Positions 37,261 to 49,075 of a stretch of DNA of 64,000 nt are shown in pieces. The notes beneath the pieces were generated by a model. That model was not told where the DNA came from, did no database searches, and saw only the letters and a program-made list of their open reading frames with translations. Location: contig NC_085093.1 of NCBI RefSeq assembly GCF_963422355.1, positions 4,260,503-4,324,502 of the forward strand, in the 5' to 3' direction. The position numbers were made by a program, and so were the translations under genes. This DNA comes from Corticium candelabrum (Eukaryota; Porifera; Homoscleromorpha; Homosclerophorida; Plakinidae). How positions within the stretch are numbered: the stretch's first letter is position 1; each line of letters opens with the position of its first letter.

Positions 37261-37647
37261 ACCTAAACAAAGAACAAATCCAAGCTACTCAAGAACATGA
37301 CTATAACACGACTGTTCATCCAATCACTGGGGTATCTGCTCGATACTGTTTGTTTGACAAACTACATGAGGGTAACACCAAGCAAGAGATTGAAGTGTTG
37401 CGTAGAACACAGCATGTACCTGAGTTAAATGACATTATCAATACTGAATCTGAAGAGCAACTGCATAATGCAAAGGGGAGAGACAGATATTTCATGAACA
37501 GCATGAACGCAATGAGGCGCATATTTTTATTTAGATCTAATGTTAATCAAAGGAATGCACGTCTCAATACGGCTGCTACTGAACACTTGCGTCAAGCATT
37601 ACACTGCTCAACAGCTGTTGACAATTTTGGACGAGCTGTAGCTGCAG
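37261..37647 (+). pseudogene. Isolated C-terminal exon of a KDZ/HMGXB3-like transposase
   Basis: The exon is bounded by an AG acceptor (phase 1) at 37261 and a GT donor after 37647. It encodes VHPITGVSARYCLFDKLHEG, then LRRTQHVPELNDIIN, TESEEQLH, and MNAMRRIFLFRSN. This is the region that follows the PWL segment in HMGXB3/KDZ proteins, exactly the part missing from the gene ending at 23257. The acceptor phase is compatible with that gene, but 14 kb of unrelated features lie between. It is either a distal exon separated by insertions or a fragment of a second copy. Confidence 0.6.
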
Positions 37648-37923
37648 GTACTGGTACTGCAACAGTTTATTGGGTCATCACTAAATGCACCTCTTTTGTA
37701 TAGGCTCTTCCACCACAATTGGTACTCATTTAGGTATCACAGTCACAATTTATATATTGTAAACTCACTCTTTGATTAAAACTTGTGTATATACATAGGT
37801 AATCCTCCTTTGGCAACATCGTATACAGCAAGAAACCAACAGACTTCACAAAACAGTCTGAGTCATCCAGGTCTGTGTCTATGTACTTTGTCCATCAAAA
37901 TCGTAAAGTATAGCGTCATTTCG

Positions 37924-38200
37924 TAGCTATGTTAATTGGCTACAGGTTGCTAAATTGTGTTAAAAATGTAATAGTCGAATTGTAAGGTAATAATGTTTCA
38001 ATAGATGTTGCTGTTTATATGTCATTTCAGACATCGTGCGTTGTACATAAGAAATTGGTCGATGAAAATTTTACACTATAATGTCGCTTTTAGCTATGTT
38101 AATTGGCTACAGGTTGCTAAAACCTGTTTGAACGATGTAATTGCAGATTTGCTGTATAATAATGTTTCAATAAATGTTGCTGTAAATATAGCGAAACTTC
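37924..38200 (+). repeat. Direct duplication of about 167 bp
   Basis: TAGCTATGTTAATTGGCTAC starts at 37924 and again at 38091, and matching words (AATGTTTCAATA.ATGTTGCTG) follow in both copies. It lies between the KDZ-like exon and the OTU exon, probably in an intron. Confidence 0.85.
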
Positions 38201-38321
38201 ATTGCAGTTGTTTCCTGTTTTCTCTAAACTTTTTTCTCATGTATTGTTACTTCTGTTTCTCTTTCTGTCTACTGATGAAAAGTCATCACAGACATGCACT
38301 TCTATGTATGTATGTATGCAG

Positions 38322-39397
38322 GAAGTTCTGATAAAGCTAAAGTTCATGGAACCAATAAAGACATTGGAACACAAAAATCTGTTCAAGCAGGCAAGCAAAG
38401 CAATCAAAGTAAAAACAACAAATACCATTATTCTAAACCCTGTGTTTGTGCATGCTTTAGAACTGAAACTAGAAAATTTTCAGATCTTAAGAGAGCTATG
38501 GAACAATCATGCTTAGAAATACATGACCTCAACCTCAACAGAGCTCGCTTGCATAAAAAAGTTCAGATTTCAGGACTTCGGTTTCGCGGCAGAATGCCTA
38601 CAGATGGCAATTGCATGTTTCATGCAGTTCAAGACCAGCTTGAACGAGTTCATTCAACAGAAAAGTACAGTCACAGTGAATTGCGAGCAAACACAGTTGC
38701 TTATCTTGAAGCTCACCCCTTTCTTGTAAGAAATTATATATATATATATATATTTGCATATATATATATTTTGCATTAACTTATACATATATAATATATA
38801 TAATAAGATTATACTATAATTATATTATACTATACCATAATAAGATTAATACTTTCATCATCTGATTACCTTGCATATCCAGGATACAGAAGGCAAACCT
38901 CTTGATATGTCACACTTTGTTGTTAACAAAGGCTGGGCAAGCTAGCTGATTAATCTGAGAAGAAATGGAACATGGGCTGATCACATAGCAATGTTGGCTG
39001 TAGCAACATTTCTTTCCTATAACATCAGAATAATTAGTAGCGCAGTTGGCACCGGAGACTGCTTTGATATTATAGTTGAGCCAAATGGACACACAGCTAG
39101 ACATGACATTCCCTTACTTCTTGGACACTACTCTGAAAACCACTATGAAAGCCTGGACATTGCAATTAATGGTATTATTTGCGTAACTCTAATTATGCTA
39201 TGCTCTTATTAGACAGTGGTTGTCAGATACACCAAGACAGACAGGAGAAACATATATGTGGATGATAACTGGCGTGACATTACTGTGAAAGTAAAACTCT
39301 CAGTACTTATTTCTCATGCACATCACAAAATCGTTTCTTGTTTTCTACAGAATGCTCCAAGGCAGCTAGACAGTTGCAGCTGTGGAGTCTACTGTTA
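38322..39397 (+). pseudogene. OTU cysteine protease with a Ulp1-like C-terminal motif, broken
   Basis: Exons: 38322-38725 with the OTU catalytic motif PTDGNCMFHAV; 38883-39171 with NLRRNGTWADHIAMLAVA and the OTU histidine motif ENHYESL; about 39213-39291; and 39352-39397 ending NAPRQLDSCSCGVYC and TAA. The last motif resembles the Gln...Cys end of Ulp1/C48 SUMO-type proteases. A TAG at 38943-38945 interrupts the conserved GWAS.LINLRR segment, and phases between the second and third exons do not match, so this copy is unlikely to make an OTU enzyme. OTU and Ulp1 proteases occur as accessory domains in several transposon families. Its position after the KDZ-like exon suggests an element-derived gene, but linkage is not proven. 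Confidence 0.6.
38738..38815 (+). repeat. AT microsatellite in the OTU-gene intron
   Basis: Several (AT)n blocks separated by short spacers in the intron after 38725. Confidence 0.85.
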
Positions 39398-40246
39398 AAT
39401 GGTAAATGTTATTTTCAACTGTTTTCTATGTAAATCTTGCACAACGACTTCTACCAATCTGTGAACTTTTTAGTACATGAGACAAGAAGTAGTCACTAAT
39501 AACCAACACTTCTTTGAGGTAGACAACCTATATGTTTAACTAGGCAAGGATGCTAAGGACGCACGTCCCTCCCATGCACAAGCTGTGCTTCATCCGTAGT
39601 CGGTCCAAATTACTTAATTAACTCGCCCTATACCTCATCTGAACATTATACTACCGGAACTGTTACTTCTACCCTAACTGGAAAGTCTATTTAGTGACAT
39701 CATAAATATTAACTATCACCACACCACCACTCAGCAAAATCATGGATCCGTCGCTGGTATGGGTGTAGGTTACTGCCACACAAAACGCAAAAAACTCGTA
39801 GATCAAACAACTACAATGGAGATGCTTGAAGTGTACTGTTCATGCATATATAACTCTAGGCTCGAGTGTCTAGCCAGTCGTCTCCCTCAGGAAGAGCAAG
39901 ATCTAGCAAACTCTAACCTGTTTTGCAACTCATTGTCTAGACGGATACAGACGTGTCAACAAATAGACTTCCGGTCTCAAAAATCGTATCCGATGTCGCA
40001 GCTGCATGCCAGTAAAGTTTGCTACGAAAGCGCACAGAACGCGGCTGTGTGCATTTGGCTTAGACTACTTAGCATTGGAATTCCTGTATACGCGTAAAGC
40101 ACGTTCTAAGGCAAGTGTTGCACAAGTGGCAAGGCTCTAAGTATAATTTCGGACAATACGTAGCCCACCCATTTCTACAAATCTAGATGGGTTGCGCGAG
40201 ATAACGGTGGTACTACGGTATACAGTCTGCGCGTCAAAGCGAGTAG

Positions 40247-42836
40247 ATGGATCCAACAATCAGATCACTCGTCGTAGTACCCGTTGTGCTGGCTGCACTA
40301 GGGCTGCCCGTCGTTACTTGCGACGTTAGCCTGCTGTGTGTGCCAACTATTGGGCACTTGAAATGTCGATGCAACGGATTTGGTGTCTACTCGCCGCTGT
40401 ACAGAGCAATGTGCAGTCAAGAAACGGGTATTTGTAACTGTAACGCAACGCTTCACGTCGACGGCGCTCACTGCGACGCGTGTGAGGAAGGATTTCTGAA
40501 CGAGAACGGTGAGACCGTAGCAGGAAATGATGGATGCCCACTCGCTCACATGGATGCCGTGACCTTCGATGCTCTCTCAGATCCTGAACCCCTCGTTCAA
40601 AACGTAAAACTCGATCAGAATGGAGAGAAGATCACAGCAACGACTAGAAGACTGAAACGTTTTGCTCTAGATGCTCCGGTGGGCGTGGTGTCTAGTGACC
40701 GTGTCAGAGTGTCTGCATCATACCACAATGTGTCTGCTAGAGGACTACCAAAAAACACAGCTGCAGTGGGATTGCTCGACATGTCAGCCGTCTCCAATAA
40801 TTCTGAGAGCGAGTTTGAACTGTTCGGTCGCATCTTTGAAGAGAATGTCAAGGTAGAAGTGGAGCCCGAAAAGACAGGTGAAGATGACGCCGTGTACCCG
40901 TACTTGTACGACTCTCGCACAAACTCTCTTGAAGCAATGGGGCTTGCGGTCGGTGGAAAGAATTCGACTGTGATTCAGTTTTTTACGAATTCTTTGTCAC
41001 AAGTTGTTCTTGTTTCCGTTTCTCGCGCAACACTTTCGCAGTGGATGAGAAGTCATTCTATTGATACAGGATTTACTCCTCGGCGCAACGGTTGGCCTTT
41101 GTCCACAACGCTTCTTTGGCCGACATACAACGGGATGACGATATTTGCAAGGTGGTTCTTTGTTTCTAAAGAAAAGACACTGCAGACTGCAAGTAAGGAA
41201 TGGTCGAACGACTTGCTTGATCGCATGCTGACGCTCCTGCAAGTGCGCTGCTCCGACCCACCACCTCAACCGGAGTCCGTATCCGATCTAGAAACGTTTG
41301 AAGTTCTCATCCATGCTCTCTTTGTGTCTCACGCTCCTCAGATTATTTGGATGGAAAAGTCTAACGAATACGAAGTTATGCTCGGTCATGCCGTTCTGGT
41401 GTACAAATACAGCATGGGAGAGTTTGTCTTTTATGACCCTCGCTTCGGACCTGAAGCGCAAACGCTGTCGTTTGACTTGTCTACAGAAACGTTTGACCCT
41501 TACCGTAACGGCGGATATAACCGATTTCGTGTCTACAGCCACACAGCCTTCCAACTGAGCGACAGATATGGAAACGATTTACAATCAGACGTCTACCGCC
41601 TTTAAAAATACCAACTCTCCAGGTAAGCTGATTGATGCACAAAATTGCGAATAAATTAATGATTTGCACTTGATATGACAGACATTGTATTCGATCCGTT
41701 TGATACCAAAATAAAGGCCAACTGGATTACTGTACGTGGCAGAGTTATTCCCAAGCCTGGTCAGCCGTTGCCTGCCGTTGTCTTTTCTTATGTGTTTAGT
41801 AATGATTCTGAGGGACAATCCGTAGCTCGCGGACGCGTGCTTCTAGATTCTTTCGGCCACTTTACCAAAGTTATAGTAGACATCGACAATGGACAGTCTA
41901 AGATTGTATTTGTCGCTGGCGGATACGTTCCATTGAGATACGTATCTAAGAAGAGGCGTAGTTCCCTTCTCCTAACTTACGACCTGATAGTAGCAAGTAT
42001 ATTTTTTTACCATAGCTATTTTCATCGGCGCATAGAAAGAACAGGGAAACCAAATTTGCTAACCGTGACGCTTACGTGGGATGACGGGTCGTCTGACATT
42101 GATTTACATGTCTATGAACCAAGGGGAAGACACATTTCTTACTGGAATAGAGGAGGGTTTGGTACCTCATTCTTGGATCATGACAACAGGCGAGGTTACG
42201 GTCCAGAGCATTACATCGTTGATGCCGATTTTGTAGGAAGACTAAAAGGCACGTACAAAATTCGGGTACACTCTTTTATTGTTCGTGGCAAGAATAAAGG
42301 CAGAAGCATCCGCTGGACACTTAGAATAGAAGGAACGACGCAAGATGGCACTAAGAAGATTACAGGAGTTTTGCGATACTCAAACAGTTGGAGTTCGACA
42401 TACGAAGTAACAATAGAAAGTATGTCATTCAATTAGCAAGTTATTTCATTATATGTCAAGCCAAACCGAAAAATTGTCAAGTTTGGATAACCCCACCGAC
42501 CGTATTTCTCAAAGGATTTTTGCTCTGACAATTTTACGTATCTATAGCCACAGCAGTCTTGCAGTGCAGTGCGGACGCTCCAGTTTTGTTAAAGTCAACT
42601 ACGTAAATATATTTCTTGTTCAAGTAGCATGCCTGCCTTATACGTCATAGTAACAGAGGGTCGACAATGTTTGGTAAACGGTAGAACGCTGAGAGTAACC
42701 GAAAGCCGAACGCCGGACAGCTTATACTAATGAAAGTATGTGGGACGTCACACGCCTATTATGTTGAACACGTGCAGAATGCTGAAGCGAGAAATCGATA
42801 TCAGGCGGCTTTGACAGACAACGTATATACATACAC

Positions 42837-42916
<80 letters not shown>

Positions 42917-44308
42917 CTTCATACATAGAATTTGGAAAACTTATTTTGTTTGCAGTTACAAGCGTGGCAACTGTTGAAATGATTACCGATCAATCTCGGT
43001 CTGTAACTTAATTAAATTAAGTAAGGCTGCATACAGTAACTTGCGCAAGCCGAACGTCAACCCAGCGTAACGCCAACCGAAGGTAAGGTCAGCGTCCTAC
43101 TGAACACCTTTTACCAAAACTCTATGTTATGACCAGCGTCAAAGACGTTGAACTAGACTCGAGCTCATGGACGACGAAGAATGTTGGTAAGAATGCATAC
43201 AGCAACAACAGCGATGCTTTTTACTTCACGTGCGTTAAGAATGGCCTCGGACGCCAGGAATTTTTACAACTGATAAGACATTGCTGGGTTGCGCTCAGAC
43301 ATGTTACTGCAAATCACTAGGTTTCAGCGTCTTATACTATGTTCGTGTTATACGTTGGGCTGACGCTCAACTTGCATGCGTACGTTACTGTAAACCAGAG
43401 ATGCTGATGTCATTAGCATCTAGGAAAACAGCGATTGCTGGACGCACCTCGTACAGCTAGGGGATGAAGGTACACAAACAGCAGTGGATCGTCTGATTAA
43501 TGACCTAAGTGACTACTGTCGTAGCAATAGTAAAAAGTGAAGAGAAGAACTATCCCGACTGACCCCATTTTCATCCGAACTTGACAATTATTTCGCTTTA
43601 GCCCAATAAGACAATAATTTTGCTTTGTTGGTTTACATTTGAAAATTTGGCGTTTTACCTGCAGCTGTACATTTTATTGCTATTGCTGACAGAGGCGTCA
43701 ACTGTTCATTGGGTGCCGTCTATCATTACTCCGCTCAGCTGTGGAAGAACGTACTTGCATTGCCCAAAAGAGGAAAAGAAGCAAACGTGTCTCTACTGAA
43801 GGAGTATAACCCAAAAGCGAGTAAAGAAGGAGGCGTTGAACTGCTGAGCGAATCGTCTTCGGACGTCTGTAGCTACAGAGGATGGCGTCTTAGAGGAGAC
43901 AGTTGGAAAAACGAAAGTGTTGCTATCTCACGCATCCATTATTCCGAACGCGGCACGCGCTATCTTCCTGTCTTTATGCATACTGACTGGAGTGTTGTTC
44001 AAGCGAAGTGGAACGAGTTGATAAATCATGCAAAACGATACCCGTATGCAGAGCAGCCAGGGCCAATCATCAGGTATCCTCAATCGATCTATATTATCGG
44101 AGACAACGTCACCAACTCCAACACGTTCGTTCGCTGGCTTTTCGATAGTTCTGGCCTGGCTTACAGCGAAATGAACTGGTTTCATCCCGGACGGTATTCA
44201 CCCAAACCCGTTTCAACGGAATCATTCAATGGAACGCTATTTTGTGTTGGAAGTCCGACCGTACCGCTTTGCGACCGCATTGCCACCCTATCAAAGCAAT
44301 TACTGTGA
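40247..44308 (+). pseudogene. Secreted LamEGF/C39-like/DUF2135 protein, copy 1, 2-base frameshift
   Basis: Exons 40247-41622, 41682-42419 and 43665-44308, with the same phases as copy 2. The product would be a secreted protein with signal peptide (ending VVTCDV), laminin-type EGF (ICNCNATLHVDGAHC), a C39-peptidase-like region (GHAVLVYKYSMGEFVFYDPR), a DUF2135 domain (TLTWDDGSSDIDLHVYEP, GYGPEHY) and an unassigned C-terminal domain. Near 41565 two bases present in copies 2 and 3 are missing (GACAGATATGG against GACACTGATATGG), so the frame closes at 41603-41605, just before the exon 1 donor. Exons 2 and 3 are open. Intron 2 is about 1.2 kb because of inserted sequence, against about 80 bp in copy 2. 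It is either a recent pseudogene or a truncated secreted protein lacking DUF2135. Confidence 0.85.
42640..43640. mobile_element. Insertions in intron 2 of copy 1, including a MITE and a microsatellite
   Basis: About 1 kb is absent from the equivalent intron of copy 2. It contains a pure (AC)n run at 42848-42913. Around 43022-43400 the ends look inverted: TACAGTAAC...GAACGTCAACCCA on the left against TACAGTAAC...GAGCGTCAGCCCA read from the right. No coding capacity. Confidence 0.55.
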
Positions 44309-45669
44309 CCGCTATATGATCTACTGTCCAGATTTTCTTGTTTAGACACAAAGCTACACGTAGGATTAGAACACAATGAGACAAAATCCTGTCGGACAGA
44401 GACTGTTAGTGCACGTAAAGCGATTTTAGTCTGTTCTCTGTATCTGCATGCAAATTGTAGCTGTTTCACTTTGCCTTTAGAAATCTCGGTTTTCTCTGAG
44501 TCAAGCTAGAAACAATTAGAACATATGAAAAATCTAATTGCGTGGATAACCCATACTATGTGAAAACAGTTACCCGTATGCAGAGCAGCCAAGCTGGTGT
44601 TCACAATCTATAGTATAGATATCGGCGACTATGTTAAGTCTTACTTAGAACGCAGCAGAAACCATGACAACAAAGCAACCGAAAGAGATAAGACAAAGTA
44701 CAAGAACACGCGACACATTGACTCTCGCGCCCGGAATTTTCATACGAACACCGGACAACACTAGAGTGAGAAAGTCTGGAGACGAGGCTAATCCCAACCA
44801 AGAACAGAGTAATTATTTATGTATCATGTTATGAAACATTAGAAGTTTGTAATGCACTACATACGGTGTTCTCTACAGGCAAACGTTACAAAGGCTTTAA
44901 TACTGACTGAATTCTTTAAACACATGCGCATAAGACCTTAAAGCGTTGCTCTGAGGTAAATATACCTCTACCCAATAGCTTTGCTTAAAATCACGTCTAG
45001 TTGAGCCACTGCAAAATGTTGTTGTGTTTCTATGTATTTAATTTAGCAATTAGTCAGTTCACCTACCAAATTTTAAGAAATGTAGGTCTGGCTACGCCCG
45101 TTTAGAATTGCAGAGTCTCTGCTGCAAACAATAGACGCTCTTTCCGTCTTTTGCATCTAGGCATGGATGCGGAGGGCGCGCGTCCATCCATCAACCCCTT
45201 ACTGGGTCTCAGACACAATTATCAGTTCGTATTATGTTTTCTCCCAGTTCACGAATAAGTGTAGCATCCGTCGTCGGTCCATTAACTTTCCCTACCTTAT
45301 CCGGGACACTTATACTTCCGGGACTGTTACTTCGACTGCAAACCTTAAGGATGAAAAGTCAATTTATAGTTTTGAAACTTGTTTTCTAAACTTGTTCGTA
45401 AGTTTTTATTTTATACTTTCAAAATAATATATTTATATTGACGTCAATTAAAACGACCATATAAGATGAAATATTTTAAGGAATTTATTTTGGCAGATTT
45501 TCAACGACTGCCAATATAAAATCCGCCATTAATTTGGCCTACGGGATATGTTGACGTCATCAGGCACTTGGATCAGCAAGAATGTGCTTATGCAGTAGTT
45601 GGAGACCATTCAGTAAGCAGGGAAATGTAAACCACGAACACAGCTGTCAATCACAAACACATCAAGACG
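44309..45669. other. Flank between copy 1 and the RecQ element
   Basis: The 3' flank of copy 1 (44309-45160) is duplicated after copy 2 (51973-52832), and the start of unit 2 (45161-45669) is duplicated at 52833-53345. No independent gene is seen; open frames here are shared by the repeats. Confidence 0.7.
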
Positions 45670-48465
45670 AGCCTCGCGAGCCAAGCCTTCCCCCGTTCTC
45701 ACTGTGCGACCTCACGTGCTGTTCGCCTGATTGCACGTGAGAGGAGGTACTTGAGCCAGAACTACTCGCACGAAAATCCGTACGTCCTCTGATAACGTTC
45801 AGCGGCATATTTGCGTCACGAAACATGACCTAAATACATTGTTTTCATTGGTCAGTGACCTGATGCAATTAGAGTCACTGGAACAGTTTAGCTACATCGA
45901 CACGCGTATTGTTGTATTTAGCCCACGGGGTTGATTGTATCTCTAGCGTTTAATTAGCAGAGGACTCATAGGTAATTACATACGCTGGTCAACCTGCGAA
46001 ACGACATAGGCGCCTAGAGTCTCTTTGCTGCACTTACCCTGACGCGTAAATTCCTACACCTTTCAGAGTATTAGCGTTCTGCTTTACACATGTATCAACA
46101 ACGCATGGAGCCAGACAACAGAGCTGCAAAAATTGCCTGGTGAGGAAGTGATGTACGTACAGTTACCTTCGCTAAGCAGCTGGTTTGTCGCTATGGTCTC
46201 AATACCAAGGAGACTTTGGCCACAATCTTCCAGTTCCTTTAGTTGTTGTTGCCTCCATGCTGCTAGGGAAACTTTCATCCGATCTACGTCACTGTCACTG
46301 ATCTACAACAAAGATAACGTTAATTATGATTATGTGCTTGGAGGAACATATCGAACCTTTTTCTTTTTGAAATTAAGAGCACGTGAACGCTTTTGAGCCT
46401 TCTTCTGTCTCTGCCCCTTGGAGTACACTAAAAGCTGATGTTCGTCACATTCAAAGCGGAGCAGTGGCTGCAGCGTGGTTAGCAGAATTGTGACAGCTTT
46501 CTGTTGGAGGCCAGCGCTTCTGTCATGGCCTTTCTAATACAGTCTTCTTGTTATTATTTCTTGAAGGGCTCTGTCCACTCTCTTCGCTTTCAGTTCTTGA
46601 TCTCTGTACAGCAACGCTGCAGCGGCCTTTCTGCCATCTCTGCCTGCTCTTCCAAATATATATTTGTGAATTAGTATACTGTGCTATGACAATTTGGGAA
46701 ACTATCATTACAGTATCACGTACCTAGAACATCTGGGTTGTACTCTGTAAAATTCCGAAATGGATCACCAATCTGACGTTGTTTACATCTATGCCCTGGA
46801 ACACCAAGCTTTGATTATATGTCTAAATACCATTTCTGGTGCATACTGTTTCTCTGCTTACTATTCCAAACCCAATGGTTGCTACAACTACAACTATGGT
46901 GTCATCCCTAAAGTCTGCCTCTGTTCTTTGCCTAGTGGATTTTGTAAGACAAGAGTGGTGGATACCAACTCGTCCGAGCCTGGACAGAAGCTGCCAGATT
47001 GTAGTGGCCGTGTCCTTGGTATTGACAAATATTATTCTTTTGCAACAAGTGTTACTGTCCAGCTTGTCAACAACTGGCATCAAATTTTTCTATGGGCAAG
47101 ACCATTATGATAGCCAAAAACATCTCCAGTGACAGTTTATGCACTTTTTATACCTCAGTGCTGTTCTACTTTCTGTAAAAAAATAGAACAGGTTTGGTCT
47201 GTTTAAAGGTCCGTTGATTTGCACTGGCTCATGAAATCCAACTCTCTCACTAATTGTTTTAATTGTTGCTCCGGTTGCAGTTGCTGTTAGGACCATGATA
47301 GGACACTCAAGGTGTACTCTCAAAAGATGCAAATTTGCAATCTGTTCTCTGAATGTGTCTCCCCTACTGTAAACAGAACGTCTGGTCAAAGAGCAAATTT
47401 TAGTTTTCTCATATGTAATGCCATTTTAGTAAATTTACCACTCTGCTACACATTGTGCTTCTTCAATTGCTAGCAGACAGATATTGCTTGTGAAGGCTTT
47501 GTCTTTCACAAATTTCAACCACTTTGGGCTCAGTGCACATTTAGGAGAAAGAAAAACTATACGTGAATAGAATACAGTCAATGTAGGTACACTGGTATAC
47601 CACTTGCAAAGAATGTTAATGGATATTCTGGTCACCAAGTTGATATTGTGCTGTTTTAAACTGCCCAATTTTAATTGCGTAAATTGTGACGGCTCAACGT
47701 AGTACGTGGCCCGAATTTGAAGATCTCGCAACTTTTTAACCTGTATGCATCAGTGATGCATGAAACATCAAACAAGGAAATTAGGAACAGGACCTGTTCG
47801 TTCATCAGTGCACTGAGAGGGCTGATAACTACTAGTAGACAGCAAGCAGTCCTGCTTCATAATAAAGAAGGCAGCTGATAGCACAGAGATGTTCCAGTGC
47901 TAGTTGTAAGTCATACGAACTACAACATCATGTCCTTCCAAGGCAGCCTGAATCGCTTCAAGGTGGCCTTCACGGAAGTCTGGGTACCCAAACACTTCTC
48001 TGAGCGTCGCTTTTGCATGACCAGCGTCCACAGACTGCCAACAGCCATAGTCACATGGAAAGGCTACTTCTTCTGGCAAAGTCAATTTACCGCGCAAACT
48101 GTTTCAGCCAATAACAGAAACTGGCACGTGAATGGTTTGGTGTGTTTGTCTGCTTCACGCACCATTACCTAGTTAGAAGTCAAATGCTGGATTATCATAT
48201 TGCATGTTACTCTCCTGACTCGTGCAAATGCATACTCATTATAATCGTGTTAGGTCAAATGTTAATCAATTTAGGTCAAGTTTCGTGACGTGAACATGCC
48301 GCTGCACGTCATCAGCTGAAGTACGGATTTTCAACCAAGCCTTCTCTCCATGCGAGCAGTTCCGGCTCAAGCACCTCCTCTCAAGCACCTCCTCTCACGT
48401 GCAAGTAGGCGAACAGCACGTGAGGTCGCACAGTGAGGACGGAAGAAGGCTTGGCTCGCGAGACT
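45670..48465 (-). mobile_element. 2.8 kb RecQ-helicase-bearing element with long TIRs and 10 bp TSD
   Basis: Left TIR 45670-45836 begins AGCCTCGCGAGCCAAGCCTT; right TIR 48269-48465, read from the right, begins AGTCTCGCGAGCCAAGCCTT and follows the left arm through GACCTCACGTGCTGTTCGCC, CACGTGAGAGGAGGT and GACCTAAAT. The right arm has a small internal duplication. ACATCAAGAC flanks both sides (45659-45668 and 48466-48475) and occurs once in the uninterrupted equivalent at 53336-53345 in unit 3, which defines the insertion exactly. The interior carries a decayed RecQ-type helicase on the minus strand and no recognisable transposase. Confidence 0.85.
46550..48097 (-). pseudogene. RecQ-type DNA helicase, degraded, cargo of the TIR element
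   Basis: Minus-strand segments follow RecQ motif order: FGYPDFREGHLEAIQAAL (near 47990); motif I region TSTGTSLCYQLP near 47870, where the Walker A lysine is replaced by threonine; SPLSALMNEQ; motif II AIEEAQCVAEW at 47440; LTATATGATIKTISERVG and NRPNLFYF near 47200-47300; KRIIFVNTKDTA; VVVVATIGFG; GIDVNNVRLVIHFGI near 46780; and FGRAGRDGRKAAAALLYRDQ near 46620. Several frame changes and a stop after the Walker A region separate these segments. RecQ helicases unwind DNA 3' to 5'; this copy could not bind ATP normally. Its neighbours are only the terminal repeats, so it belongs to the element. Confidence 0.82.
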
Positions 48466-48475
48466 ACATCAAGAC

Positions 48476-49075
48476 CACTTATGGTAAGGCATATATCAAT
48501 TATCAAACAACGATTTCCAACCGCCAAAAATAAAGTTCGTCAATGTCTATGCTTTGTCCGTCAATTTCTTAGCAAACCACCAAAATATATTCCCGCCACT
48601 GTTGGATCTTGTGTATGGTATCACCGCACCACCACTCAGCAAAAATCGTGCATGGATCTGCCGCTGGCACTTATACACACACATACACAAAACGCAGAAA
48701 CCCATCGATCAAACAAGTATTGAAGAGACGCACGTTAGTAAATATATCCGGTTTTACAACTCACTGTGTATACGGATGCAGACGTGTCAACAAGTATACA
48801 CGTCCGGTCACAACAAACTGTCCGATGTCGCATTTGCCAGTAAATTCGTTACGAAACGCGTACAGAACGCAGCTGTACGCAACAAAGCGGATTTAGCTTA
48901 GCCTGCTTAGCATTAGACTTTTTATGTACTCGCAGAGCACATTTAAGTCGGGTGTCGCAAAGGTGGCAAGGCTCTAAATATCATTTCAGAAAATACCTAG
49001 CCCACCCATCTTACCAATATAGATCGGTGGACAAGATAACGGTGTCACTACAGTCTTCCGCGTCAAAGTGAGTAG
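48476..49075 (+). other. Upstream region of copy 2, shared by all units
   Basis: This conserved block (CACCACTCAGCAAAA, ACGCAGCTGTACGC, GAGGTGGCAAGGCTCTAA..AT) precedes each copy of the secreted gene: about 39725-40246, 48590-49075 and 53480-53939, with a fourth copy at 57985-58195. It probably contains the promoter and 5' untranslated region, although no element can be assigned with confidence. Confidence 0.5.
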
